A DNA stretch of 64,000 nucleotides from Panicum virgatum (GCF_016808335.1 NC_053141.1:28129581-28193580), one strand, 5' to 3'. Numbered from the stretch's first letter, positions 45,014-57,200 are shown. A program made the numbers and translations. Notes: a model not told the origin generated them from the letters alone.

Positions 45014-45745
45014 TTTTTTTTTTGAGGTAACAGGAGGGGTGTGATCCCCTACTGGTTATATATTAAAGAAAAAAAGAGAGTACCACCACTGACTGTTTAC
45101 AAGAGAAAAGTAAAAAAAGAAAAGAAAACCCACTCGACACCGACAACTAAGCTTGTGATTTTAGCCATTGTACAATGTTTGGAAAATATTTTGTCTTTGC
45201 TCTTTGGATAACCAAGGCAAATTCCTTTATGAAGGCATTTTTGGTCCCTTGAATTGAGAAGGCTTCATTCTTGAATATGAAGTTATTCCGTGCATTCCAA
45301 ATACTCCATGACATGAGTGTTATCACTTCCATGAAAAAAGGTTCTGCAATTTGCCTTCGTAGATCTTCTAGGACTGCTAGAGGACCCATATTCGATTGAA
45401 TATGCAACCCAATACTGATCCAGCACTGTTGAGAGAAAGGGCAATTCAACAACAGATGTGTAATTGTCTCATCGTCTCGACAGGTGCAGAAAACACAAGT
45501 ATAATCATCCAGATACATTGTCTTTCTTCTGAGCATTCCTCTGACATTTAACCTATCTCTCAAGAGTAGCCAAAAGAAGATTTTATGTTTAAGTTGGCTG
45601 CAAGAACGCCAAAGCCACTGGAACGCAGGATGAATGTCTCTATGACCTTTCATGTATTGATAAGATCTTTGTGAGCTGTAGAGAGGACTGCCCCAAATGT
45701 AGACCCAAGAATCATTTTCATTATGGAGGTTGTAGTTATCTATAT
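45014..45745 (-). pseudogene. LINE 3' end with zf-RVT domain
   Basis: A T-run at 45014-45023 is the poly-A tail read from the plus strand. The minus frame stops at 45147. It is open upstream past the methionine at 45653 to the LTR junction at 45745. It shows the zinc-binding domain found after plant LINE reverse transcriptases (KIFFWLLLRDRLNVRG, CVFCTC, THLLLNCPFSQQCW, MSWSIWNARNNFIF). The upstream RT and endonuclease are cut off by the family C LTR, not by ordinary 5' truncation, and should lie to the right of the window. Confidence 0.85.
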
Positions 45746-46253
45746 TGTAACACCGCGCCGAGCGGACAGTCCACTAGGGAGCGGCGGATGGTCCGCCAGA
45801 GTAACGCCCAGATATTTAGCTGGTTCTGGGCCCGTTCGTCATCTCCTCATTCCTCCTTCCTTCCATCGATCAGAGACGAGCGGAGCTTGTCCGCTCGCCC
45901 CGTCGTCGCCCCCTTCCGTCGATCTCCCTCCTCCGGCCACCAAACCTCGATTCATTGCGCGAGGACCTTCCCCAGCACCTCCTCCACCTCCTCCAACCCC
46001 CAGCCGGCTTCTCCCCGGCCGGAATCGCCCCGCCACCGCCGGTCACCATTGGAGCCGCTTGAAGCTTTGCTCCACCGTCGATCCGCTTCTCCGGTCGTCC
46101 TCCGCCCGAACTGACCGCGGGAATGGATTCGTGGTGAGTTACTTGTGCTCCCCGGCACTTTTTTCTCTTCCATTGTGCGCCGCCGGCGCCGGTGAACGGC
46201 CGCCGCCACCGCCGCCGTGCTTGCTGCCACCTGTAGCGCGGTGTCAAAGATAT

Positions 46254-46790
46254 GAACTGCGGACGGTCCGCCAAGGAGGGTCGGACAGTCCGTAGGTCAA
46301 GTTATAAGTTGTCCAGAGATGATGTTGTCTCTGGTGTTTTCGTAGAATTGAACTGCGGACGGTCCGCTATTGGAGAGCAGACAGTCCGCCGTAGAGATCA
46401 AAATTTGTCTAGAGACGATGTTGTCTCTGGTGGGATTCGCAGGGTTGAACTGCGGACGGTCCACTATTGGAGAGCGGACAGTCCGCCGTATAATCTAGAA
46501 TTTTGTCCAGAGACATTATCGTCTCTGGTGGAATTGGCAGAGTGAACTGCGGACGGTCCGCCAAGGAGGGCAGGACGGTCCGCAGTAGAGATTAAAATTT
46601 TGTCCAGAGGCGTCGTTGCCTCTGGTGGTATTGCAGATTTAAACTGCGGACAGTCTGCTATGTTGGAGCGGACGGTCCGCCGTATAGATTGAAATTTGTC
46701 CAGAGAGGTAGTTGGTTCTGGTGTGTCTGCGAAGCTGAACTGCAGACGGTCCGCCATTTGGTTGCGAACAGTCCGCAGGACCTTTCAGTT
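46254..46790. repeat. 97 bp tandem array with GCGGACNGTCCGC palindromes
   Basis: Six units start at 46254, 46350, 46447, 46544, 46641 and 46737. Each begins AACTGCGGACGGTCCGC or a variant. Each contains a second site of the type GCGGACAGTCCGC and a CCAGAGA / TCTCTGG pair. Two more such palindromes lie at the LTR start (45763-45803). Confidence 0.9.
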
Positions 46791-46895
46791 TGGGTATAGT
46801 GATTATATAGTTTGAGTTGCACTCAATCATTTCATATGCATACTGTAGCATCCGTAGCTGAGGGCGCCGTATTTAAGGTGATTGCGGCACCGTAG

Positions 46896-46980
46896 GAGCA
46901 GCCAGAGCAAGCCCAGGAGGAGTGGCGTGAGAACCCGGCCCAAGGCCCGTCTGACTCTAGCTCTAAGCAGCAGCCCGAAG
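46896..46980 (+). other. Candidate LTR-embedded exon (acidic), family C
   Basis: A CACCGTAG acceptor precedes 46896. The 85 nt are open (28 codons plus one base) and encode a Glu/Gln-rich segment starting EQPEQAQEEW. The exon ends GAAG followed by GCAAGC, the same GC-type donor as in families A and B. The acceptor choice is less certain than the donor. Confidence 0.4.
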
Positions 46981-47994
46981 GCAAGCCCCGGTGCACATCC
47001 TATTAATTTAAATTATGGCACCTATATATGTATTTATTACTTGTGCACTATGTTTAGGAGTTGTTTGAAACCCTAGTTGCATGAACCCTAGGTTTCCTTG
47101 AGTTATACTAGTATGTATAGGACGATAGAAATGCTATGCTAGATAGGGTTCGGTAGAAGTCGAGTAATATTTGGTTACTCGCGAGATATAGGATAGTTTT
47201 ATGTTTCCATTTATGAGTTATTCATCTTGGGATGAAAGTCTTGGAATGAAAGAAAGATTAGAATCTGAGACCGGGCAGGAGAGGTGCAGTTCCGCCTGTG
47301 TCGGTTAAGGACCGACCTGTTGTTGGCCCTGCTGATCATGTTTGAAATGTACTAACCGCATGCCGGGAGTACGAGGTAGTCAAAACCGATAAGCCGAATA
47401 CTGCCTTGTTTCAAAAGTACAGGACTCCATCTCACTCCTGGGGTAGTCGAGTAGTCGCAAAGAAATGGGGATGCATGTATTACTTTTGGTGGTCTCATGT
47501 TGAGTTCGGCTGACCATATGATGGTGGGGCGGTCCTGTAATTCGAGGCGGGGAGGGGAATGGTTGGCTCGTATAGTCCGACGTGGCAAATGCGTGCCGTA
47601 TTGGTTAGGTCCACCTTGCAAGGTTAAATCGAATCGATTCGCCGTCAGTCGCTCTCGGACATGGGCACCTTGATCACTGCGTCGCATCATAATGTTATGA
47701 TGGAATGATGAGTATATTTATATACATATGATAATGAACATATTGAATTATTATGGATTGCACCTCTATGATTGCTATAGTTGGTTTGAGCAAATACTGG
47801 ACTATAGTTAATTTATATAGAATCTGGAGCAAAAATATGGAAATTACGGATTTACTTTAGTCGCTGTTTTCAGCTAATTAACCACCAACAAAAGGCCTTG
47901 CATGTCTAGATATGTGGGCTAGGTTATACCCACTGGTCGGGTAATTCTTGCTGAGTATTAGTTGCTCAGGGCTTTTGTTGAAATATTATTTCAG

Positions 47995-48083
47995 GGCACT
48001 CAGATGTAGACTTCTGTCCCTGCTGCGTCAAGTTCATTCGTCGGGACGCAGAGGGATGGGAGGTTGTGGAGCCAGACACTTAG
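47995..48083 (+). other. Candidate terminal LTR exon with stop, family C
   Basis: A TTATTTCAG acceptor precedes 47995. The exon continues the frame of 46896-46980 in phase 1 through CPCCVKFIRRDAEGWEVVEP and stops at TAG 48081-48083. The intron would be 1014 bp. The CPCC motif is absent from the family A and B versions. Confidence 0.4.
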
Positions 48084-48123
48084 TTAGGGATCGCCTCGGC
48101 GTATAAGTGTGGTAGTCGTAGAC

Positions 48124-49781
48124 TGTAAGGATCGATGGACCAAGAGGGGGGTGAATTGGGCCTTTTTCAAATTTCTAAAGCAATTAAAACAACCTTAACC
48201 TTTGCAATGCTAGTAAGGCTCAATTCACCAACCGGCTAACTAAGCAAACTACACAAGCTACTAAAGAAAAGAAACTAAGCAAGGTAGAGATAAGTTATGA
48301 TCTCTAAGGTCAAGCACATAAAAAGTTGCATGAAAGTAAATGCTTGAAATGAAAGAGTGGGCAAGAGACAACCGGATTTTTTCCCGTGGTGTCGATGTGT
48401 TGGCACACACCCCTAATCCACATTGTGACACTCACTAAGAGTCTTGTCACCTCCCATGTCACCGAGACTTGGGCGCTCACTAAGAGTCTCCGTTCACCAT
48501 CCCGGCTTGGTGGAGCTCAAGCCACGTACAAACTTCTTCGGGCTCCCACAATCCTTGGCAAGCTCCGGAAGAAACACCTTCAATCACCAAGATCGTCTAG
48601 ATGCTGCCAATCACCAAGAGTAACAAGCTCCTAAGCCTTCACTTGACCTACACTCAGTTGGCCCTAGCTACACTTGCAAAGGATGAATTCTTCAAGGTTG
48701 AAGCACAAACAAAGTACTAGATCTTCTCTCTTTTGCTCAAAGCTCTTTCTCTTCTTTTCAAGGGTGGCCTTAGGTATTCAAGGTGTCAAAGGCAACTAAA
48801 ATGAGCCAGGGGGTACCCTTATATAGAGTGAAGGAGGTCACATAGCCGTTGGAAGTTTATTGCAGAAAAACCGTGACCACCGGAAGAACCGACGGGACAT
48901 AAAGTATAAGCATCGGTTCAACCAGTCTCTCTATGTCCAATTAGTAGCCGTTGGAGTTCTGACACAGTATCCACGCTTGCGTCATTGCACTGGTGCATGC
49001 TCCGTAGGGGCATCGGTTCAACCGGTGCTGAAGAGGTTCACTGATCAACTCAAACAAGCGTTCTGGAACAAGGTACATCCAATGCACCGGTGCTTTGATT
49101 CTGAAGCGTCGGTTCAACCGGTGCTGAAGAGAAGTTGAAGTCCACCAAAACATGCTCTCTGGAACAAAGTATATCTAATGCACCGGTGCTTTTCTTGGGA
49201 CCATCGGTTCAACCGGTGCTATAGAGTTTTTGACTTGATTCCTGCCTGCTTCCAGAGAAGATAGACCGACAGGGCATCGGTCCTTCCACCAAGCATCGGA
49301 TGCTCCGATGATAGGGCATCGGTTCAACCGGTGCAGTTGTTTTTCTTTGTTTTCAGTTGAATTGACTTGGATTTGAATGTAACTTCGATTGTTTCTTCTT
49401 CCAAGCGTTGTGTTAACTTCTATTGACCATCTTAGACTGTTTCTGAGCGAGTGTGCAAGATTTCTTAGGCCAACTCAATTTTGATCAAGCTACTAACTTA
49501 TGAACCCCTCTTAATAGTACGATCAAGAACTAGAAACTATAAAACCTAGCTAAATCAAGTGTCTTTCATCTCCTTGTGACACTTGAGACTAGAAAGGTCC
49601 TTAATCTTTCAAATTGAGTTCTTGGCACGCATGATTGTTTCGAATTGAGGGGTCTCCTTTCATATTTCATATGAGACTAAATGAGTTATTGAGTTTTCCT
49701 TTAAAACACACGTTAGTCGCATACGGTTGTCATTAATCACCAAAACTTACCATTAGTATCTATCGGCCTAGATGCGCTTCA
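48124..49781 (-). repeat. 3' LTR of a minus-strand Sirevirus-like element
   Basis: On the plus strand it runs from TGTAAGGATCGATGGACC to GATGCGCTTCA. The polypurine tract (minus AAAAAGGGGGAGAT) abuts it at 49782-49796. TAGAC (48119-48123) is the candidate target duplication. Inside, CATCGGTTCAACCGGTGC-type palindromic motifs recur near 48910, 49010, 49106, 49201 and 49316. Confidence 0.8.
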
Positions 49782-50773
49782 ATCTCCCCCTTTTTGGTGA
49801 TTGATGACAACACAAAGTAGAGATACACAAGATATGAAATTGAAAGCGATAAACAAGCATGCATTACTCGAAATAAAGCACATGTAGGGACATGTCAACA
49901 CAGAGCATAAATAATATCCAAATAACATGTCCATACACAAAATCCATGAAGATCCAATCACGCCACAAACCACCAAGCTCCCCCTATCTCTACTCCCCCT
50001 ATCTATCTCCCCCTTTGGCAACAAAGCACCAAAAAGGAAGGCGATCTAATCCTGAGCTGGAGAAGGCGGGGTCTTCAGACTCAGTCTGGTGGAGAACTGA
50101 GCGGCGGAGTTGTCGGCGTCGTCGTCCGTCCAGTCGTCGTCGACCGAAGAGGACTTCTGCTCGACCGGAGTCGTCGGAGCAGCAGAAGTAGCTGGTGTAG
50201 CGGTAGTAGCTGGCTCAGCGACGACCGTGGAGTCCGTCGGAGGAGCAGACATGACGGGAGTCAGGTCTGGCTGAGTAGGGCGCACGACGGACGGACGGAG
50301 CACCTCAGGCTGAGAAGGTGAGTCGAACGTGAGTGACTGAGCCGAGGGGTGCTGGAGCTGGTGCAGAACTTGCTGCTGTCTGAGGAACTCTGCACGCTGC
50401 TCGGCAGTCCAGATACTAGGCTATGGAGCATGAGCCGGAGCAGTGGTGGAAGTATGAGCAGGACTGGCAAACAACCCGGTCTGAAGAAGGGGTGACATCG
50501 GGAATGACGCCAAGGGTGTCTGCACAAAACCGCCAACAGGTGGAGCGGGAGCAGTGGGGTCGAACTGGAGCTACTGGGGAGTAGGGAGCTGAGGCTCAGG
50601 CAGTCCAGTGTGACGGTATAGCTGACCGAAGCATCCCGAGAAGAAAGTGAACATCTGCTGCTGAATCTGGGACTGCTGCTGTAGCTGTAGCCTCATGGCC
50701 TCCTGCTGCTGCCGAATCCCCTCAAGTACTAGAGTATGAGCCTCCTGCTGGCGAGCCTGCTCGGCTTGCATAC
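49782..50773 (-). pseudogene. Sirevirus-like 3' region with Gln-rich ORF remnant
   Basis: Several GGGGGAG tracts on the minus strand (49979-50017) precede the terminal one. Upstream in minus sense a single frame runs from about 50771 to the stop at 50046, broken by two in-frame TAG codons (50571-50573 and near 50422). It is Gln-rich at first (RQQQEAMRLQLQQQSQIQQQ) and Pro/Ser/Thr-rich later. It could be the C-terminal end of the extra ORF some Sireviruses carry after pol. The element is cut at 50773 by the chromovirus. Confidence 0.55.
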
Positions 50774-51031
50774 TGTAACACCCAGTTTATAAAAGAACAT
50801 AAACCGAGCAATCATATACGTGCCAGGATCAAGTCACACGTATATACAACAGAATGAACAGTATATCATAGCACATATCAAGTAAAAAGATATAATAAAG
50901 TGAATACGAATGTTATTTATTACAATAATGACAAAATGTCTGATACAGCGGAAGCGAAGTACAAAATACGAATAAAGCTCTCCAAAGCTGAAGCAGGGCG
51001 CCACAGGGACATCGACTGGGAGACGAAGCAC

Positions 51032-51087
51032 CTAGAAGTCCTCGTAGTCCTGGTAGCGCTGGACGAACTCCCTCGTGTCGGCAGGAA
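51032..51087 (-). other. Candidate terminal LTR exon with stop, family B copy 1
   Basis: A CTGCTGCTCAG acceptor leads into 56 nt that encode a short segment ending RYQDYEDF and a TAG. Phase 1 with the exon at 52133-52222 is kept. The same exon is intact at 61481-61536 and 61838-61893, and complete but mutated at 34203-34258. Confidence 0.5.
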
Positions 51088-52132
51088 CTGAGCAGCAGTA
51101 GCGTAGCCAAGAGGAAAAAGTAGAGAAGAGGCAAGAGTGAGTACACAACTTGTACTCAACAAGTATAACACAAACTATGAGGCTCTAGGCTGGCTAACTG
51201 CATTAGCTTTTAAGTGTTGGCAAAATTTTATTAAAGCTATTTTCTACGAGTTGATGAATTACCATTAACCCAGTTACATAGTAATTAGTCAAGTTTAATC
51301 ATGTAACTACTGAGAAACCAAACCAAAACCAAGCCACCAAGGTAAACCCCGAGAAGCACCTTCCTCGTCGGAAGAAGATAACTCCACTAATCAAAAGGAG
51401 GATCTGGGCCGCTCATAACCGTGAGCACGGCTAGTATACCAGTTTTACACTCTGCAGAGGTTGCACATCTTTACCCACAAGTCGTGAGCTACGCCAGTTG
51501 TTCATCACACTTCCTTAGGTGAGATGGCCAGCAACTCACTACGAGGCCTTTAAAAAGAATCTCGTTGGTAAGGTGTAACCGCGAGAGTTAGGTCGGCGAC
51601 GATGGGGCCCACCTCCGGGGGTACAAGCACAGGAGCGCAATCCAAGCACAGACCAAGCCGGAGGAGCAGGGACCATTGAAGCTTACTACTCTTGCCCCGC
51701 AGGTAAGTTACTCCAAACCAAAAAGATCTAATTATTACGCCAAGTCTATCCCATTCTAGCCTTGTGGTAGCGCTGTTGTCCCAGGTTGTCGCTCTATGAA
51801 CCGGTCCTTATGGAGAGTGGCCAACCAAGCACTAAGCACCGTGCTGGCCCCCTAAACCATGTTTCTACAAAAACATCTTTTAACGAGACGTGAGCCACTC
51901 AAGCCACACAGAGTGCCACGCTCAGAATTAAGTTCAAGTAAATCATTAATCAATTTAATTAAAAGGACCAAAGTGTGTTATAGCGCAGCAACCTAGCACA
52001 ACTAACCAAAATGCAACCCAAAGGCATATATAAAGGATATAAAGTGGCTAGGAATGTCCTTATAGGCATACAGTATTAAAATGCAGTATGAAAATATATT
52101 TAAAAGTGATGGGTTGTTCATGTTACACTTGC

Positions 52133-52222
52133 CTTCCTCGTACTGCTCCTGCTGCTGCTCAAAGTGCTCGGAAGACGGGTGCTCCGGGTACTGGTACTGG
52201 GGCTCCTCAGATGGATCAACGT
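52133..52222 (-). other. Candidate acidic LTR exon, family B copy 1
   Basis: A GTGAGTAG acceptor is followed by 90 nt open in one frame, including VDPSEEPQYQYPE. It ends GAAG with the GC-type donor GCAAGT. The exon is 90 nt here and at 60357-60446 and 62939-63028, and 87 nt at 30379-30465, so this length change keeps the frame. Confidence 0.5.
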
Positions 52223-54259
52223 CTACTCACGAACACATGGCCAAAACAATGCACAACAATAAGCATACAAGCAAATACTAACAAAAACTAAGAAACAGTA
52301 CATCAATACATAAAAACAGCAAGAAAAACTAAGCTAAAACTATTCTACTCGTTTCAACGATCGCGTGGATATAAAGAACGCTAAAATCGGAGCTAAAACG
52401 CATAAACTAGGCCAAAAACAAGTTCTAGGGGCTTATTTGTAAGAAAACTGAAGTTTCAGGGGCTTTTCTGCTAAAATCGAGGGCTAAAACATAAATAAAC
52501 ATTAATTCTAAGGGCTGACGCGCAAAAAGAACTAACCTGGACTGTGGGTCCTATTTTAAGGAAACTCAGGGGGTTATTTGTTAAAATCAGGGTCCAACTG
52601 TAATTATTTTTGAAAGGGCTAGGACCGCGGGTTGATTAGCAATAAAGGGAGGGGCTCTTTAGAAAAAAATCAAGGCCGAACCGGTACGCGCGGTTTCTGG
52701 CCGCTGGATCTGGATCTGAGGGTCTAGATCTAATGGATCCAAGATCTAATCGCGCGCGTCGAATCCGGATCGAACGGCTGGGGGGTTTGGTCGCGCGGGG
52801 CGGCGGCGCAAACCGCCGGAGCAGAGCTCCGCGGCGGCGAGCTCGCCGGAGCTGGCCGTTCTGGCGCTTCAGTGGATCATTTGGGTTGCGGTTGGGTGCA
52901 AAATGACGAGCTCGGCATGGGTTGACCACTGGGGGACCTAGGGAGGCGCTGCAAGGCTGGGAGCAGGCTCCTCGACGGCGAGGGCGGCTCGGCGGCCACG
53001 GAGTTCGCCGGAGTGCGAGGACTAGGCACCTAGAGTGTGCCAGGGCGGTCCAAATCTAGCGCGGAAGGAGGACAGGGACCATGGGGTGCTCACCTAGGGT
53101 CGGGATCGGGGAAGAACGTGGCGCAGGGTGTTCAGCGGCGTGGACCGGCGGCGGAGGGGAACAGGGCTCGCGTCCGAGGTCGAGGAAGGGGTGCGCCGGG
53201 CTCCTGGACGCCTCAGGTCGACGCGGGGTGCTCCTGCGGCGGCAGCGGAGGGGTCAGCGTGGCCAGAGCAAGGCCGGCGGCAAGAAATCGCGAGAGGAAA
53301 AGCTCACCGGCGGCGGATGGTTCTGCTTCGACTCCGGGAACACGGGCGGCGCGGCTCAGGGTTTTGGGGTGGCGGCGGGGTGGAATGAGGAGGTAGAGGG
53401 TCTCGGTTGGGTTTAAAAGGGGGACGTCCGGAGATCTTGGGGAGGCGCGCCCAGGGGAAATCCGGCGAGGAACGCGGCGGTGATTCGGGATCGGATGGCG
53501 AATCCCCATCCGATCCCGGGCTGATTTCTAGAAGAGAAAGGCACGGGCGAGGCTGGCGTGCGGGCCCGTGCACGAGCGCTGGATAGAGCGGGTGCGCGCG
53601 CGGGGGCGGAGCGGGGCCACGTGCAGCGGGAACCAGAGCTCGCGGGGCGGAACAGAGAGGTGGTTCGGCGGGGAAGACGGGCCTGCCGAGCGGGCCCGCT
53701 CGGTCAAGGAGGGTGACGCGGTGGGGTCCAGGTGGCAGCGGGGCGACGCGCTCTGTGGGCGCGAGGCGAGCGGGCGGGGCAGGCCGCGGCATGGGCCGGG
53801 TGGCGCGTGCTGCGGAGCGGCGCTGAGCGCGGGGAGGAGCTGGGAGCGGGCTGGGCCGAAACGGGAGAAGGAGAGGGAGGAGTGGGCCGGTGCTGGGTTG
53901 ATTTGGGCCGGGTTTTGGCTGGGTTTTGGGCTTTCTGGGTTTTGGGTTTTGTTTTGGGTTTTTCCTTTCTATTTCTAAACTTTTCTCCTACTAAATCAAA
54001 CAAGGTTTGAATTCAAATACCAATTTGAATTCAACCACACTCAAACAATTAAAGTTATGCACCAGCATGTATGCAACACAAAAATTTAAACCTATGATAA
54101 ATTTTAATTACTTAAGGAACAAAAATTAGATTAAATGCCAACTGAACACAATAAACCTTAGAAAATTAAATAAAGCCAATTTAATTTATTAATAAACGCT
54201 GAAATTTAAATTAGGGTGTTACAGACCCTACCCCCTTAAAGAAATCTCGTCCCCGAGAT

Positions 54260-57200
54260 TTAGCTGGGCTGGCTAGCAAAGAGATCTGGATATGTCTTCC
54301 TCAACTCATCTTCTCGCTCCCATGTAGCCTCAGCTTCACTGTGATGACTCCACTGAACTCTGCACATCTTGATGCGCTTGTTCCGAGTGACCCTCTCTGA
54401 TGTCTCCAGAATTTTCACCGGATGCTCAGTATAAGTTAGATCCTCCTGCACATCGACTCCATCCAGGGGTGCCTGCTCCTCGGGTACTCGCAGACATCTC
54501 TTCAGCTGAGATATATGGAAAACATCATGAACTCCTGAGAGGCTGAGAGGTAACTCCAGGCGATAAGCAACTTCGCCTTTCCGCTCTAGCACCTTAAATG
54601 GCCCCACATACCGAGGTGCTAACTTCCCTTTGACATTGAATCTGCGGATTCCTCTCATCGGAGACACCTTCAGATACACATAATCACCGACACTGAAAGT
54701 CAGGTCTCTCCGTTTGCCATCAGCATAGCTCTTCTGTCTGCTCTGTGCAATCCTCAGATTTTCTCGCACAGCCTGAACCATCTGCTCTGCATCATCTATG
54801 ATCTCAGGGCCAAAGAGCTGCTTTTCACCAATCTGATCCCAATAGAGAGGAGTCCTGCACTTTCTGCCATACAATGCCTCAAATGGGGACTTCTTTAGAC
54901 TGGCCTGATAGCTGTTGTTATATGAGAACTCAGCAAATGACAGGCACTTATCCCAACTAGTACCATACTGAATAGCACAAGCTCTCAGCATATCCTCCAA
55001 CACTTGGTTGGTTCTCTCTGTCTGCCCATCGGTCTGAGGGTGATAAGCCGTACTGAAACGCAGCTTCGTATCCAACGAATCATGGAGCTGCTCCCAGAAC
55101 CGAGAAGTGAACTGAGACCCTCTGTCAGATATGATCTTCTTGGGCACACCATGCAGGCAGACAATCCGAGAGATGTACAACTCTGCAAGTCTAGCACCGG
55201 AGTAAGTAGTGTTCACTGGAATGAAGTGAGCAACCTTCGTCAATCGATCCACTACTACCCAAATAGAGTTGTACCCTTTCTGAGTACGAGGCAATCCAAC
55301 AATGAAGTCCATAGTGATTTCCTCCCATTTCCACTCTGGAATCTTCAAAGGCTGCAATAGACCTGCTGGCCTCTGATGCTCAGCCTTGACACGCTGACAA
55401 GTGTCACAAATAGCCACGTACTCTGCCACTGAACGCTTCATTCCATACCACCAGAAACGTTCCTTCAGATCATAGTACATCTTCGTGCTGCCCGGATGAA
55501 TAGAGTAAGCTGTATCATGGGCCTCACTCAGAATCAACTTCCGAAGATCCTTCACATCTGGCACACAGATTCGGTTCTTGTACCACAAAGTACCCTGATC
55601 ATCCTCTCTGAAATGAGGAGCCTTGCCCTTCTTGAGCAACTCACGAATCTCCTGCAGCTTCTCATCATATTTCTGATGCTGCCTGATCTCTGACTCTAGA
55701 GTCGGTACTGCCTCAAATGCTGCACTGGAGGTATGATGCAAGAAGCCCAGACTCAACTGCTCGAACTCCTCGCATAACTCTGGAGGCATCTGGAAAGCCA
55801 CGGCCATGTTGACATAACTTCTTCTGCTCAGAGCATCTGCTACAACATTGGCCTTGCCCGGATGATAGTGGATCTCCAGATCATAATCCTTGACCAACTC
55901 TAGCCATCTCCTCTGCCGCATGTTCAGCTCATTCTGCGTGAAAATGTACTTGAGGCTCTTGTGATCAGTGTAGATATCACACCGCTGCCCATACAAGTAA
56001 TGCCTCCAAATCTTCAGAGCATGCACAACTGCGGCTAGCTCAAGATCATGAGTAGGATAATTCAGCTCATGCCGACGTAACTGCCGTGAAGCATAGGCTA
56101 TCACTCTGCCCTCCTGCATCAGAACACACCCAAGACCATCCTTCGAAGCATAACAATACACCGTGAACCTCTTCGTCTGGTCTGGCAGAGTCAGGACTGG
56201 CGCTGTAGTCAACCTTTTCTTCAGCTCATCAAAGGCCATCTGAAGCTCATCAGTCCATATGAATGCCGCATTCTTCTCTAGCAAAGAAGTCAAAGGCTTC
56301 GCGATCTTGGAGAAATTCTCAATGAATCTTCGATAATATCCAGCTAAGCCCAAGAAAGACCTGACTTCCTTTACCGTCTGCGGTGTCTCCCACTCGAGCA
56401 CATCCTTCACCTTGCTCGGATCAACAGCAATGCCTCCCTGAGAGATAACATGACCGAGGAATGGAACCTCGTCAATCCAGAACTCGCATTTGCTGAACTT
56501 GGCATACAACTGATGCTCTCTCAATCTCTGCAATACGAGTCTCAGATGCTCCTCATGCTCTTCTTCTGTCTTGGAAAAGATCAGAATATCATCAATGAAA
56601 ATCACCACGAAGACATCCAGATAGTCCATGAAAACCATGTTCATCAGATGCATGAAATAAGCCGGGGCATTAGTCAAGCCGAAGGACATGACTGTATACT
56701 CGTATAACCCGTACTTGCAGGTGAATGCCGTCTTCGGAATATCCCCAGGACGGATCCTCAGCTGAAAATAACCCGAACGAAGATCAATCTTCGAGAATAT
56801 ACGAGCACCTCAAAGCAGATCGAAGAGATCCTCAATACGGGGCAGTGGATGCTTGTTCTTGATAGTAACTGCATTCAGCTCACGATAATCCACACACATC
56901 CTCTTCGAGCCATCCTTCTTATCTACTAGCAGCAATGGAAAAGCCCAAGGAGAGAAGCTGCGACGGATATAGCCCTTGGCTAGCAACTCATCAATAGTCT
57001 TCTTAACTTCTTCATGCTCTATAGGTGCCATACGGTAGGGCCGCTTTGCAATAGGAGCTGTGCCAGGCAAGAGATCAATACAAAACTCAATGGCGCGTTC
57101 AGGCGGCATACCTGGCAGATCATCCGGAAAGACATCCGGGAATTCAGACACCACGCGAATACCGTCCGTGGGTCTAGCCTCCATCTGATGAAGAAATCCA

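Larger units (their letters stand above)
45746..48123 (+). mobile_element. Gypsy-type LTR, family C, right end displaced by later insertion
   Basis: TGTAACACCGCG starts at 45746 directly after TATAT (45741-45745), a candidate target duplication. The sequence breaks at 48123 where a Sirevirus LTR begins. It contains a 97 bp tandem array, a spliced acidic ORF and the CTTGCAAGGTTAAATCGAAT block shared in plan with the family A LTR at 1-2502. No retroviral coding sequence is present. Confidence 0.75.
50774..54223 (-). repeat. 3' LTR (family B) of minus-strand chromovirus
   Basis: On the plus strand it runs from TGTAACACCCAG to GGGTGTTACA, 3450 bp. On the minus strand the polypurine-like AAGGGGGTAGGGTC directly precedes it, fixing its sense. 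CATAC (50769-50773) is the candidate target duplication. It contains the intact acidic exon pair at 52133-52222 and 51032-51087. Confidence 0.93.

Noticed and set aside
53304..53792. Long minus-strand proline/arginine-rich frame across the LTR promoter region
   Set aside because: It is open because the DNA is very GC-rich. It reads through the TATA-like box and is not shared at the same length by the other LTR copies. Only its downstream part may matter, as a leader exon.
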